Below, one piece after another: positions 22,135-33,276 of a DNA stretch of 64,000 bases (its first letter is position 1; every line of letters begins with the position of its first letter). Origin of the DNA: Castor canadensis (lineage: Eukaryota > Chordata > Mammalia > Rodentia > Castoridae); assembly GCF_047511655.1 (NCBI RefSeq), contig NC_133400.1, positions 34,550,001 to 34,614,000 of the forward strand, read 5' to 3'. Under the pieces are notes generated by a model, which saw only the letters and a list, made by a program, of their open reading frames with translations, had not been told where the DNA came from and did not search any database. Both the position numbers and the translations under genes were made by a program.

Positions 22135-23400
22135 CTTTTTTTTTTTTTTTTTTTTGCTAAACCATTCGAAAGTAAAATTCAGGCATTGTGACAGTAATAC
22201 TTCAGCATACAGTGCCAAAAATTAAGGATATTTTCCACAATACCATTATCACACCTAATAAAATCAACATTAAGTCCCTAATACTACCTAAAATCAGCTA
22301 ATATTCAAATCTCCTTTGGTTCCAAAAATGTCTTTTATGGTTTTTTAAACTAAGACCCAACCAAAGACTGTATATCAAATTCAGTTATGTCACCTACACC
22401 TCTTTTTTTTTTCTTTTATTATTCATATGTGCATACAAGGCTTGGGTCATTTCTCCCCCCTGCCCCCACCCCCTCCCTTACCACCCACTGTGCCCCCTCC
22501 CTCTCCCCCCCACCCCCTCAATACCCAGCAGAAACTATTTTGCCCTTATCTCTAATTTTGTTGAAGAGAGAGTATAAACAATAATAGGAAGGAACAAGGG
22601 TTTTTGCTGGTTGAGATAAGGATAGCTATACAGGGAGTTGACTCACATTAATTTCCTGTGCATGTGTGTTACCTTCTAGGTTAATTCTTTTTGATCTAAC
22701 CTTTTCTCTAGTTCCTGGTCCCCTTTTCCTATTGGCCTCAGTTGCTTTTAAGGTATCTGCTTTAGTCTCTCTGTGTTAAGGGCAACAAATGCTAGCTAAT
22801 TTTTTAGGTGTCTTACCTATCCTCACCCCTTCCTTGTGTGCTCTTGTTTTTATCATGTGCTCAAAGTCCAATCCCATTGTTGTGTTTGCCCTTGGTCTAA
22901 TGTCCACATATGAGGGAGAACATAGGATTTTTGGTCTTCTGGGCCAGGCTAACCTCACTCAGAATGATGTTCTCCAATTCCATCCATTTACCAGCGAATG
23001 ATAACATTTTGTTCTTCTTCATGGCTGCATAAAATTCCATTGTGTATAGACACCACATTTTCTTAATCCATTCGTCAGTGGTGGGGCATCTTGGCTGTTT
23101 CCATAACTTGGCTATTGTGAATAGTGCTGCAATAAACATGGGTGTGCATCACCTACACCTCTTTAAGTCTTAAATGATCCCTTCAATTTCATTTTCTTTT
23201 TCCTCATGACATTGACTTTGTTGAAGATACCAGACCTTTCATCTCAAGGAATATTCTACACTCTGCATTCGTCTATCTTGCTGTTTGTGGTATCATTTAA
23301 TTCCTCCATCCTCTAACTTTTCTATAAAGCAGAGTCAAGTTAGACTGGTTAAAGGCAGGTTTAACATCACAGGCAAGAAAACCTCACAACTGAGGCTACG
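22135..23400 (-). mobile_element. Old L1 3' end, split by a young L1
   Basis: A T18-type run at 22138-22156 and flanks such as 'gtgacagtaatacttcagca', 'cctcatgacattgactttgt' and 'gaatattctacactctgcat' look like the 3' UTR of an old L1 in reverse. The young L1 copy 2 is inserted in it. Family assignment is tentative. Confidence 0.5.
22406..23148 (-). mobile_element. Young 5'-truncated L1, copy 2
   Basis: It has the same 3' UTR and ORF2 end as copy 1. The sense-strand peptide reads FIAALFTIAKLWKQPRCPTT and ends in FSLICGH-like sequence, typical of the L1 ORF2 C-terminus. Perfect 16-bp TSDs tcacctacacctcttt occur at 22390-22405 and 23149-23164. It is a dead 5'-truncated copy. Confidence 0.95.
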
Positions 23401-23404
23401 TACT

Positions 23405-24095
23405 TCCAACTGGCATCCCCTCGAAAGGCCCAGATGCTAAATTGGTAAGTTGGCCACCACAGAATCATGTCAACATACAACATATTTCCTTCTGCAAGTT
23501 GACTGTAGGGATGGTAACCTAACATTGTGCAGAAATTTGGTTCACTATCAACTTGTCACCTAATGCTTCTATACCCACGATCCTGGCCTGAGTCAATTAT
23601 TTCATTAATAGTTGCAAAACTTCTAAGTGTCTCATTCCTGCATTTATTAGCTGGCATTATTCTATAAAGAACTTCCCCTCTCCGACTGGAGCTATTTGGC
23701 CACAATGAAATGCAGTGAAGAAAAAGCAAGATAAATGTTGAAACAATAATCTGAGCAGAAAAATCCAGAACCCAAAGTAGAACACCAGCACTGCTGAGAG
23801 ACGCAAGGGTGTATGAGCCACACGTCTGGCAAGACGTCCTCCATCTGATAAATTTCAACAGCTCCTGGTGAGTGGGTAGATGGAATAATGGTCAGAGAGA
23901 CAAATCAGCCAGAATTAGTCACTGGTTTTCCGTTCCTTTTTGTTTAATATCTTGTGGACCAGATTTTTCATAATGGGATAGTTTAGCCACTGTTCATACT
24001 ATTTTAGCTAGTTTTCAGGATTTAGAGATCTTTAATTTCTCCAAATTCTGCTTGCATTACAACTTTTCAAAATGTACTTGTCAATCTACTGCGTG
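23405..24095. other. Intergenic, no recognised feature
   Basis: No exon, RNA gene or assigned repeat. A 100-codon reverse frame at 23556-23858 has no recognisable domain. Confidence 0.4.
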
Positions 24096-24097
24096 TG

Positions 24098-24100
<3 letters not shown>

Positions 24101-24138
<38 letters not shown>
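24101..24138. repeat. (GT)19 microsatellite
   Basis: An uninterrupted GT dinucleotide run of 38 nt. It directly precedes an ID-like SINE in reverse orientation and probably grew from that SINE's simple tail. Confidence 0.98.
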
Positions 24139-24140
<2 letters not shown>

Positions 24141-24210
24141 GGGAATTGAACCCAGGGCCTCACATCTGCTAAGCATGCACTCCACCACTGAGCTATAGCC
24201 CCAGCCCTTT
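24139..24210 (-). repeat. ID-like SINE
   Basis: 'gggaattgaacccagggcct', 'catgcactccaccactgagc' and 'tatagccccagcc' are reverse-orientation ID landmarks. Confidence 0.85.
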
Positions 24211-24235
24211 TTATCATCTCTAAAATTTTTAATTT

Positions 24236-24330
24236 CAAGGACTGGAGGCATGACTCAAGCAGTAGAGCACCTTCCTAGCAAGAGGAAAGGCCAGAATTCA
24301 ACCCCCAGTATCACAAAATAGATAGATAAA
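24236..24330 (+). repeat. ID-like SINE
   Basis: 'ggactggaggcatgactcaa', 'gtagagcaccttcctagcaa' and 'gaattcaacccccagtatca', with an A/GATA-rich tail. Confidence 0.85.
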
Positions 24331-24334
24331 ATAA

Positions 24335-25145
24335 TAGTAACCATTTAAAAATTCTTTTTAAGCAATCTTGGGTGCCCCAGTAACTTCACAATATTGTCAT
24401 GAATTTTTGTCTCTGGTGCTAAGCAAATTAGCCAAAATGAGTTTGGTCAAAATGAACATTTTCACTGATAAATCTATTTGTAACTAATGGTTTTTCTTTT
24501 TCTTTTTAACTTTCTAAAACTTATTTCAAAGACTACTATTCGAAACCAAAGTCCTTTTTTGCATTTTAAAATTGTAAATTCATTTAATCCCAATATTCTT
24601 ACTTTATAGATTTAGCTGTGTTTCTCATGCTTTTATGACATATCTAGTTTGTATTTAAGCAGTTTTCATAAAGAAAATACAAAATTTTCAATGGTGACAA
24701 GGCATGGCTAGTTTCTTTTATTGGCTATTCCTGAAAACAGCCTTGAGATTTTAAATGTTCTCCAAAGATCCAGATGTGAACTAAAGAGGTGAGAAATAGT
24801 TATATAAATCATGTCTCAAGTTCAGTGGTCCATTCATCAGAAGTCTGGCTCCCCATCCTGCCCCAGCTCCTCACTGCTGGACAAATCATTGTTGGAAACC
24901 CCCTTCATTTGCCCAGTCTTTGTCTCAGACAGTAAAGCCCCCATCATGAAAAAATAACTCAAAATGGGAACTTTTTAAAGGTACCCTGTGTGTTGGGGGA
25001 GGCCTGGCACTACCCCCCTAGCCCTCCTACTGGGACCTGCTCATGGACATGGAGCCAGGATCCAGGCTCAGGCACACTCAAGCAGTTTAAAGGGATGAGG
25101 GCTCAAAGCAATACCAAACCCTATGGTGGAAGGAAGGGAGTCTTT
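24335..25145. other. Intergenic, no recognised feature
   Basis: AT-rich sequence with no exon, RNA gene or assigned repeat. Confidence 0.4.
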
Positions 25146-25148
25146 TTG

Positions 25149-25393
25149 CCTTCCTCCCTTCCCTCTCCCTCTCTCTCTCCCTCCTCCTCCTCCTTCCTCT
25201 TTTCTCCTTCTTCTTCTTCTTCTTCTTCTTCTTCTTCTTCTTCTTCTTCTTCTTCTTCTTCTTCTTCTTCTTCTTCTTCTTCTTCTCCTCCTCCTCCTCC
25301 TCCTCCTCCTCCTCCTCCTCCTCTTCCTCCTCCTCCTCCTCCTCCTCCCTCTTTTCTTCTCCTCCTCCTCCTCCTTCTTCTCTCTCTCCCCCC
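25149..25393. repeat. 245-nt uninterrupted polypyrimidine tract with (TTC)26 and (TCC)12
   Basis: Every base from 25149 to 25393 on the + strand is C or T. It contains a pure (TTC)26 array (25208-25285), directly followed by (TCC)12 (25286-25321) and further interrupted TCC/TTC sequence. The mirror-type purine/pyrimidine bias can form triplex (H-DNA). The long open frames across it (Ser-, Leu-, Pro-, Arg- or Lys/Glu-rich on both strands, 25068-25608) are artefacts of the repeat. Confidence 0.98.
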
Positions 25394-25940
25394 ACCACCA
25401 CAGAATCCACCTGCCCTTTACTTTTCCAGCCTGCTGTTGGCTCCCCAAAACTCTTCTTTTCCACTCTGCCCACACCATTATTCATTTCTGCTGTGTGAAA
25501 CCAGAACCCAGACAGAGCTGGGAGCCCTAAAATATAAATCCTCCTGAAGGGAAGTCTGTCTGATATTAAGAGCCAGACTTGGTAACTGAGCCTGAGGCTG
25601 GCTCTCATTCAAGCTCTCCCATGCCAGTCACCATGGCAACAAGAAGGAGTCCCCTGGGGCCCAGCACCAGCCCCTGACACAGCGCTTTTTTTTGGGGGGT
25701 GGGCATTCCATTCCCTTCCCTACTTCTTATAGAACACCAACAGTGGCTGTCCTGTTGGCAGTCCAACACAGGGCAAGGGAGGGTGGCCCACAGCAGCACC
25801 AGACAATGGTCAGCAGGCCAAAGATACATCCAGCAGTCTGTGCAGAATAGTGAGTAGGTGTTTCCTGAAGGGCCCAGGGAGGAGGAAATGGTGACTCTGG
25901 CACAAATCTGAGGTATAAATCAGAGTGAGATGAGGGTTAA
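25394..25940. other. Intergenic, no recognised feature
   Basis: No exon, RNA gene or assigned repeat. Confidence 0.4.
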
Positions 25941-25946
25941 GGAGAG

Positions 25947-26032
25947 GGTTTTGGGTATAACTCAGGAGTAGAGCACTTGCCTAGCATGTCTGAGGCCCCA
26001 GTTTTGATCCCCAACACCATAAGACAAAGGAG
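25947..26032 (+). repeat. ID-like SINE
   Basis: 'gggttttgggtataactcag', 'gagcacttgcctagcatgtc' and 'cagttttgatccccaacacc'. Confidence 0.8.
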
Positions 26033-26044
26033 AGAGGGAGGCCC

Positions 26045-26290
26045 TGAAGCCAGACTTCCCTGCATTTCATATTGGCGCTGCACTCATCAGTTGTGCTTCC
26101 TTGAACAAGTAACTTCCCCACTCCAGGACTCAGTTCCCACATCTATAAAATGGGAGGCTATTAAGGGCACCTGCCTCAAAGGGCTGTTGCTGTTATGGGG
26201 ATTAAATCAGCTAATTTTTGCACAATAGTTATACCACGTGGAGGGTGAGAACTCAATAAACATTGTCATTATTAGTGATTGATGCATGCT
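26045..26290 (+). repeat. MIR element
   Basis: 'ccttgaacaagtaacttccc', 'cccacatctataaaatggga', 'tatggggattaaatcagcta' and 'gagaactcaataaacattgt' in order: a nearly full forward MIR. Confidence 0.85.
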
Positions 26291-26559
26291 GTCTATAAAC
26301 TGAAGAGGGTGAGGCTGGGTGACCAGGGAAAGACCACAGACTTGTGAGGATGACCTCTTTTGACTCATAGGCTGGTAAAGCTTTAGGGACATTCAGAATA
26401 CCTGAAAGCTGGTTGACAGCCAAATGCAATCAGCAGAGGACTGGAGCTCTCTAGTGCTGCCAGGAGACTGTAAATTTCTTTGTAGAGTCTAACAAGTGCT
26501 GAGGAACCCAGCTGTCCTAGTCCTGGTACATGCCTAATGGGAAGTCACATGTGTGGTCA

Positions 26560-27005
26560 CTGCAAGACAGATATACAAATGTCCAAAACATCAATGTTCA
26601 TAATACCCATAATAACAAAAGAATGGAAACCATCCAGCAAGAGTAGGATGTGTGTGTGGGAAGTGTGTGTGTGTGTGTGTGTGTGTGATGAAATACTTCT
26701 TCAGCAGCAAGTATAAGCAAACTAAAACTATACCAAACCAATAGTATAGATGAATGTCACAAAACGTTGAACAAAAGAAGCCAAACACAATTGTATTACA
26801 TAAAGTTAATGCCCACAACCAGGCAAAATATTTACTGCTAGAAACCAGGAGACCCATTACTCTTGAGAGGTAGGGATTTCTGGAAAGGGTCATGGAAAGA
26901 GTTTCTGGGGAGCTGGTGAGTTTCCATCTCTTCATGTGGGTGATGATTTGAGGGGTACATTCACTTGGTAAAAAATGCACTCATCTATGTTACCCATCAA
27001 TAAAG
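26560..27005 (+). repeat. Old L1 3' fragment with (GT)12
   Basis: 'cataataacaaaagaatgga', 'agtatagatgaatgtcacaa' and 'ccatctcttcatgtgggtga' look like the 3' end of an old L1. A GT run of 25 nt (26663-26687) lies inside. Confidence 0.55.
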
Positions 27006-27439
27006 ATTACCTTTTTAATGTCTGAGAAAGGTGGCTTTTATTTCATTTGCAAGCAAATTATTTGTTTCTCACCATGAAATGCCAGGCAAGGCACTAAACA
27101 TAGAAGAAGATCCCAATGCTCCAGCCACAGTGCTCCTTCCTGCTGAGGTCAGATAAAGCTCCACACTTGGCATATGTGGCCTTTGCATCTCAGGCCTGGG
27201 TCTTGAGCTGATTCCATAGGGAGATTTTCCTCCAAGAATTGAAGGATCCAAACTTCAGGAGCTAGCTCCTGAGACAGACACCCCATCTGTACCAGGCGTC
27301 TTCCAGCCATTAGCTCCTTTCCCCTTTTCATCTACCCCTCCTCCATCCACCCAAATTTCCTGGACCTTTGTCTGCCAAGCCCACCCCCCTCCTCCCAGAG
27401 CCATGAAAAAGAGGGATTAGAAACAAGACCCAATTTCAA

Positions 27440-27640
27440 GTACTGACTTCACCTTCTCCTGTTGCTTGGTGTTGGCCAAGTCACTTATGAGTCTGAGCCT
27501 TGTGTCCTCACCTGGAGAAGGAAATTTCACTCACACCTACTTCTTGGTGCTGTTGGGAGACCAGAAAGGGCTAATATGTGTGAAGCAAGCATGAGCACAG
27601 TGCCTGGCACATAGTAATGGTAGTGACAATGGCTCAATGT
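27440..27640 (+). repeat. MIR element
   Basis: 'ttggccaagtcacttatgag', 'gccttgtgtcctcacctgga' and 'acagtgcctggcacatagta'. Confidence 0.75.
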
Positions 27641-27936
27641 CCCATATATAGTCACTTAAATTTCATAAGGAAAGGGCAAGAGATAGGAAACAGCCCAACC
27701 TCATGAAGAAAAAAGTCAGGCACAGAGGGTGAGGGAGGAAAAGGTAGTCAGAGGGTAAGGGCAGAGAGGGGCCATTTGGTGGATCTTTGCCCTCAGTGTC
27801 AATGACCTACACAAGGTTTTTTAGGACTTAGGGAGACAGAAACTCACAGGCACTGGTGTCAGAAGAGTAGACTGGGAGCCAATCTGAGAGCAATGGACAG
27901 TATTCAGAGATGTTAGATATACTTAACAACCTGTAC

Positions 27937-28190
27937 AGGGGTCCACAAACCTATAGATGCAACATTTTTTTGTAAATAAAGTTTTATTGGAACACAGCCA
28001 CCCACATTCATTTACATGTGAACTTTGGCTGACTTCATGCAACAACAGCAGAGGTGAGCCATTGCGACAGAAGCCGTATGGCTGGTGAAGCCAAACATGC
28101 TTCCTGTCTCACCCGGGACACAGCTCCTTCCAGCAGAAATCCTTCCACTGGCTGTATTGCCAGTTACACGTCCATCTCTAGGGGATCAAT
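27937..28190 (+). mobile_element. hAT-type non-autonomous DNA transposon
   Basis: It starts 'caggggtccacaaacctata', then 'gtaaataaagttttattgga', 'acacagccacccacattcat' and 'gcgacagaagccgtatggct'. This matches a common mammalian hAT fossil, though I cannot fix its subfamily. The right end is degraded. Confidence 0.65.
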
Positions 28191-28242
28191 AAGTAAAATG
28201 TAGACAACGTGCCCCATGGGATGCAGTTAAAAGCAAAAACCA

Positions 28243-28375
28243 TTTGCTGGACATGGTGGCACACATCTGTAATCCCAGCACTTAGGAGGCTGGGGCTAGA
28301 GGATCAAGAGTTCCAGACCATCTTGGGCTTTGTAATGAGATCCTATCTCAAAATAAAACAAAACAAGATAATAAT
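28243..28375 (+). repeat. B1-type SINE
   Basis: 'gctggacatggtggcacaca', 'gtaatcccagcacttaggag' and 'taatgagatcctatctcaaa'. Confidence 0.9.
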
Positions 28376-28484
28376 AAAAAGTAGGAACCAAACACACATA
28401 CAACAGCAGGACTGTTCTCAACAGCATTGGGCTGAGAGAAAAAAATAACAGGTGACAGTGGGACAAAGGAGCAAAGTCAGCCCT

Positions 28485-28642
28485 TTTGAGCACTTAGTTG
28501 ATGCCAGGCAGTGCTCTGAGGGATTAAGTATAAACTCATTAGACCTCTCATTCAGCCAAATCCATGAAGTAAGAGCAGTTAGAAACCCATTTCACAGAGG
28601 GAGCAACTGAGGCTAAGAAACAAAGAAACTGTTAGCAAGTGG
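28485..28642 (-). repeat. MIR element
   Basis: 'gagcacttagttgatgccag', 'gtataaactcattagacctc' and 'tttcacagagggagcaactg'. Its right part is cut by the young L1 copy 3. Confidence 0.8.
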
Positions 28643-28652
28643 CAGAACTGGG

Positions 28653-29556
28653 TTTTTTTTTCTTTTATTATTCATATGTGCATACAAGGCTTGGGTCATT
28701 TCTCCCCCTGCCCCCACCCCCTCCCTTACCACCCACTCCGCCCCCTCCCTCTCCCCCCCACCCCCTCAATACCCAGCAGAAACTATTTTGCCCTTATTTC
28801 TAATTTTGTTGAAGAGAGAGTATAAGCAATAATAGGAAGGAACAAGAGTTTTTGCTGGTTGAGATAAGGATAGCTATACAGGGAGTTGACTCACATTAAT
28901 TTCCTGTGCATGTGTATTACCTTCTAGGTTAATTCTTCTTGATCTCACCTTTTCTCTAGTTCCTGGTCCCCTTCTCCTATTGGCCTCAGTTGCTTTTAAG
29001 GTATCTGCTTTAGTTTCTCTGCGTTGAGGGCAACAAATGCTAGCTAATTTTTTAGGTGTCTTACCTATCCTCACCCCTCCCTTGTGTGCTCTCGCTTTTA
29101 TCATGTGATCAAAGTCCAGTCCTCTTGTTGTGTTAGCCCTTGATCTAATGTCCACATATGAGGGAGAACATACGATTTTTGGTCTTTTGGGCCAGGCTAA
29201 CCTCACTCAGAATGATGTTCTCCAATTCCATCCATTTACCAGCGAATGATAACATTTCATTCTTCTTCATGGCTGCATAAAATTCCATTGTGTATAGATA
29301 CCACATTTTCTTGATCCATTTGTCAGTGGTGGGACATCTTGGCTGTTTCCATAACTTGGCTATTGTGAATAGTGCCGCAATAAACATGGGTGTGCAGGTG
29401 CCTCTGGAGTAACCTGTGTCACATTCTTTTGGGTATATCCCCAAGAGTGGTATTGCTGGATCAAATGGTAGATCGATGTCTAGCTTTTTAAGTAGCCTCC
29501 AAATTTTTTTCCAGAGTGGTTGTACTAGTTTATATTCCCACCAACAGTGTAAGAGG
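28653..29556 (-). mobile_element. Young 5'-truncated L1, copy 3
   Basis: In reverse: T run, C-rich 3' UTR block (28705-28766), then the ORF2 C-terminus. The sense-strand peptide includes CDTGYSRGTCTPMFIAALFT and WYLYTMEFYAAMKKNEML, typical of L1. The TSD agaactggg is at 28644-28652 with its partner near 29557-29565 (right copy has one extra G). It is longer at the 5' side than copies 1 and 2. Confidence 0.93.
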
Positions 29557-29750
29557 AGAACTGGGGTTTTGAACTCAGTTGAGACCAGAGCCTGTGCTGT
29601 TGACTGCTACATCATCAGAACACAATACAGTCCATGAGCTCCAGGATCCCCTGAGGATACCAAATTGGTGGATTTTTATATAAATAAAAATCCTTATATA
29701 AAATGATACAGTATATGCACATAATCTATGCATATCCTCCAGTAGACTTT

Positions 29751-30160
29751 ACTTTTGATGATTTAGTAGGCTTTATTTTTGTTAGCATAAATAGTTGTAC
29801 TGGAGAGGGGATACATTGTGACATTTACATATATGCTTACAACATAGCTTAATTAGATTCACCCCATCCATTGTCCATCTTTCTCCCTCATCCTCCCTTC
29901 CCCCCTTTCTTAGAACAATTTCATTCTTCTATTTTCATACCTGTGTACAAAATATATCCAACCATATTCACCCTCCTTTACCTTTTCCTTATGTCCTCCC
30001 CCTCCCACGGCAGTTTACCCACTCCCAGAAAGGGCCTATTTTACCTTCCTGTTCTTCCTTTTGTTTTTTAAGTGTGTATGGATAGTTCAAGGAGCTTTCA
30101 CCTTGGCACTTCAGGCATGTATATAGGATCCTTTAATCAGATTAACCCCCCTATAACTTA
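29751..30160 (-). mobile_element. L1-type 3' UTR insertion inside the Tigger element
   Basis: About 410 bp of pyrimidine-rich sequence ('ccccatccattgtccatctt', 'cctcatcctcccttcccccc', 'taaaatatatccaaccata'-like stretches) resembles an older L1 3' end in reverse. It is bounded by a diverged duplication, cctccagtagacttt (29736-29750) against cctcctgtaggcttt (30161-30175), 13 of 15 identical. Confidence 0.55.
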
Positions 30161-30390
30161 CCTCCTGTAGGCTTTCAATCATCCCTAGACTACTTATAGT
30201 ACTTAATAGTAAAAGGGGTTATGCTGTATTCTTCAGGGAATAATGACAAGGAAAAAGTCTGTACATGTTTGGTTCAGATGCTAAGTCAGAGGCCTAAGAG
30301 TACCAGAACGAGAGTCGAGGAGAGCAATGCCCCAGTGATCAGAGCTGAAGGGAGACTGGGGAGCTACAAGGTGGAGGGGGTGCAGCAGAG

Positions 30391-30486
30391 CACCCCAACA
30401 CATCACTTCATTCACATGATTTCAGAGCTAGGCAAGTTCACCCCAACTTATCACTTCCTTCACACAGATTCAGAGCTAGGCAAGTT
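30391..30486 (+). repeat. 48-bp tandem duplication
   Basis: Two head-to-tail 48-bp units (30391-30438 and 30439-30486) start with caccccaac and end with cagagctaggcaagtt, with a few differences in the middle. It lies in the right half of the split Tigger element. Confidence 0.9.
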
Positions 30487-30888
30487 CAAGTTTTGCTCTT
30501 TGTAACTTTCTAGAAATTTCCTTTTTTTTTTTTGTCATTGGTGGTTAGTTGAATCTGCAAATGTAGAACACATGGCTAGGGAGGGCCAACAACTTTTCTC
30601 CATATGAAAACACACCTGTTAAAAAGGCAAATGGTACATTATGTGTATTTTGCCATGATTTTTTTTTTAAAGAACCACACATCTACATTCTAAAGCCACA
30701 TGACGTATTTAAGGACATTTTACCAAACACACTGGAGGGCTGGGAGAATGGAGGAAGGCCAAAGCGAGGAGGGTGAGGGGGGGAATTTAAAATGCAGACA
30801 AATGACGGTGACAGGCTACGACAGAGCAGGGCAATAAAACATTCTGTCCACTGATATTCATCACTTTTTTCCAACTAAAAATCTTTCA

Positions 30889-30966
30889 GGCTGTGGATGT
30901 GACTCAGTGGTAGAGTGAGTGTTTGCCTAGCAAGTGCAAGGCCCCGAGTTCACTGAAAAATACAAT
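30889..30966 (+). repeat. ID-like SINE
   Basis: 'ggctgtggatgtgactcagt', 'gtttgcctagcaagtgcaag' and 'gccccgagttcactgaaaaa'. The B box is shortened. Confidence 0.8.
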
Positions 30967-31374
30967 AAAACAATGTTGCATATGATTTCAACATGGCTAG
31001 CCAGGTCTAACTAGCCCAGTCCTAAATTCCCCTAACAACAACAAAAATCTTACATTGAATTCTGGCAATCCAAGTCCAGCACAGGGGTCTGATCCAAGGC
31101 TATGACCAGTACAGCCCACAGCTCCATGCCTGATCTGCTCCACTCTCCTGCAACCCAGCCACTCTGCAGGTGTCCCAGCAGCCACCAGCAATGTGAGGAC
31201 CAGGACTGACACCAGTCGGGCCCAGTCAGGTACCACAGGCTGGCTGCCTTATCACACCGGACAGAACGAACAGCGTGGGGCCTGACACGGGCCCTCCCGT
31301 GGCCGCAGCAGGGCAGCTGGCTCTTTTTTTTTTTCCTGACCATCTTTGAGCTGGAGATCAGACACAGGGAAAGA

Positions 31375-31670
31375 TTAAAACAAATATGAATTTAATCAAG
31401 GGATTCTGCTGTCCTGGGGTGGAAACAGGAGCCTGCTGACATAAAGAGAGGCTAGAACGCTGGGGAGCCGGAGAGGAATCAAAGCCGTTTGCTTACCACT
31501 AACCGCTCAGATGATCCATATCATAACAACAAAAAAGAAAAACAATTATTTATTCTTTTTGATGTTGCAGCTCAGCAGCAACTTACTTTTTGAAGAGAGC
31601 AAGGTCAAAACCAAGTTATTGTTTTTGCCTGAAACTTTGACAGGGACTCTGAGTTCTTCCATGTGACCTA
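31375..31670. promoter_or_regulatory. Repeat-poor block, weak candidate regulatory element
   Basis: No transposon is recognised. Motifs by eye: ATCAAAG (TCF-type, 31478-31484), AACCGC (RUNX-type, 31501-31506) and AAGGTCA (nuclear-receptor half site, 31601-31607). The combination may be chance. No promoter or exon signal accompanies it. Confidence 0.2.
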
Positions 31671-32950
31671 CTTAGATGAGAGATCGGAGAAACTAGGAGA
31701 CATTCATTTCTTCTGGGCCATGGAGTAAGGCTTCCTTTCTTCTCCTTCCCACCCTCCTCCTGGCCATTTCTCTCTTCCTTCTCCCCGGCTAAGAACCTGA
31801 ATGAGATGTCGTGGGGAACACAGAGGCTGCCAGCAAAATGCTTTCTCCTCTTGGGAGAATTAGAAGCCAACGTTTCTGGGTTCATTTGTCTGACCTGGGC
31901 TAGAAAAAAGTCCCCCTTTTACTTTCTAATTCACTTGCCAGAATTTACCAGACACCTTGGGCAGGGATACAGTCACACACGGATCAGACTTGGCCAGCTC
32001 AACATGCGATTAAATCGCCAGCTGTAATTCAGTCACATCCAAGAAAGCACGGGGCACACAGGGCTTCAGAACACAGGCTCTTGTGACCTAGACTGTCATG
32101 CAAGAGCACCAGGTCACTGCAAGTGTCATTTAAGCTAAGTTGGAGTTGGCCAGGAAGGAGGGGAGGGAAGAGGGTGGGGTAGAAGGAACAGCATGCACAA
32201 GGCCTGCCCGTGACAGCACACAGGTTCACAGGACTGAAGGCAGCTTGGCTCTGTGGGCTGGGGAGCTGTTGAGAAGAGATCTGCCAGAGACTGGCCGTTT
32301 GGCAGGGACCAGCTCCTAAATGGCATTGTTAAACCACCCGAAGAACTCTGGGAAACTACAGGGATGCCTGTCAGCAGGGAGCCATGTAGTCTAGGGAGCT
32401 TTAGAAGTTCACTGGGGAGCAAAGACCCATTACACGCAAGCAACACTGGACAGGAGAGAGGATGCCGTCAGGGGCAGAGGCATCAGAGAGGCTGGACACA
32501 GGTGGAGGACTTCAAGAAAGGTGCACACAGTAAGGAAAGGTGAGAGGAGTTGGGGGCCAGAGCCCACCTTCATGCCTGAGACCAGTCCTCCAGGAGAGGA
32601 GGCGACTGGGTTATGGGAGGAGGTGGGTGGTAAGTTCCATTTTGAACTTGAGAGCATAGGTGGAGACGTGAGTTGGATGCACAAGTCTGGGACTCAGAAG
32701 AAAGTGATTATATAAATAGATTTTAGAGGACACAGCCCCTAAAGACCAGGCCATCAATCCCCCTTCTTCCTTTAGCGTCTGTTTCCTAGTGTCTTGGTTA
32801 TGTTCTTTGATATCTTCATCCAGATATTAAAACCACTGAGCCTCTTACTGGGTCACACCCAGAAAGGGGCACAAGCACTGCCTGATGCAGCTCCTACCTG
32901 GTCTGACTCAGAAGCCAAGAGGGCCTGAGACACTGTGACCCAGGTTGGCT
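31671..32950. other. Intergenic, no recognised feature
   Basis: No exon, RNA gene or assigned repeat. Several overlapping open frames of 60-103 codons on both strands show no domain. Confidence 0.4.
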
Positions 32951-32952
32951 CC

Positions 32953-33276
32953 TGTCTTAGTCCTTTTCCCACTTTCTGCTGCTATAACAAAATACTTGAA
33001 CAAGGTAAGTTATAAAGAAGAGGTATATTTGGCTCAAATTTTAGAGGCTGAGAAGTCTAAGACCATAACATGACAGAATATCCCATGGTGAAATAGAGCA
33101 GGCATGCTAGTTTGGGTCAGTCTTTTTCTTCTTATGAAGCCACCAATGCCATCATGTGCTGCCACCCTATGGCCTCATCAAATCCTAATTATCTCCCAAA
33201 GGCCTTACCCCCCAGTGCTATTAACAGAAGAATTTGAGGATTGAGTTTCGAACATGAAATTTAGGAGACCATAGCA
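32953..33276 (-). mobile_element. MaLR-type solo LTR
   Basis: 'gctgctataacaaaatactt', 'gtaagttataaagaagaggt', 'ggcctcatcaaatcctaatt' and 'ttaggagaccatagca' are reverse MaLR landmarks. Confidence 0.7.

Larger units (their letters stand above)
29625..30590 (+). mobile_element. Tigger-type DNA transposon, split by an insertion
   Basis: Left part: 'aggatcccctgaggatacca', 'tatataaaatgatacagtat', 'cacataatctatgcatatcc'. Right part resumes at 30161 with 'cctcctgtaggctttcaatc', 'catccctagactacttatag', 'cagggaataatgacaaggaa' and ends 'gttgaatctgcaaatgtaga'. Both halves follow one Tigger/MER2-like consensus as I recall it, so 29751-30160 is an insertion. No transposase frame remains. Confidence 0.7.

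Noticed and set aside
24990..25608. Long open frames on both strands rich in Ser, Leu, Pro, Arg or Lys/Glu
   Set aside because: They are produced by the TTC/TCC polypyrimidine tract, which cannot form stops in several frames. There are no domains or splice context.
28874..29444. Reverse-strand frames with good protein similarity
   Set aside because: They are the C-terminal part of L1 ORF2 in a truncated retrotransposon, also seen at 22776-23139 and 48827-49340, and not host genes.
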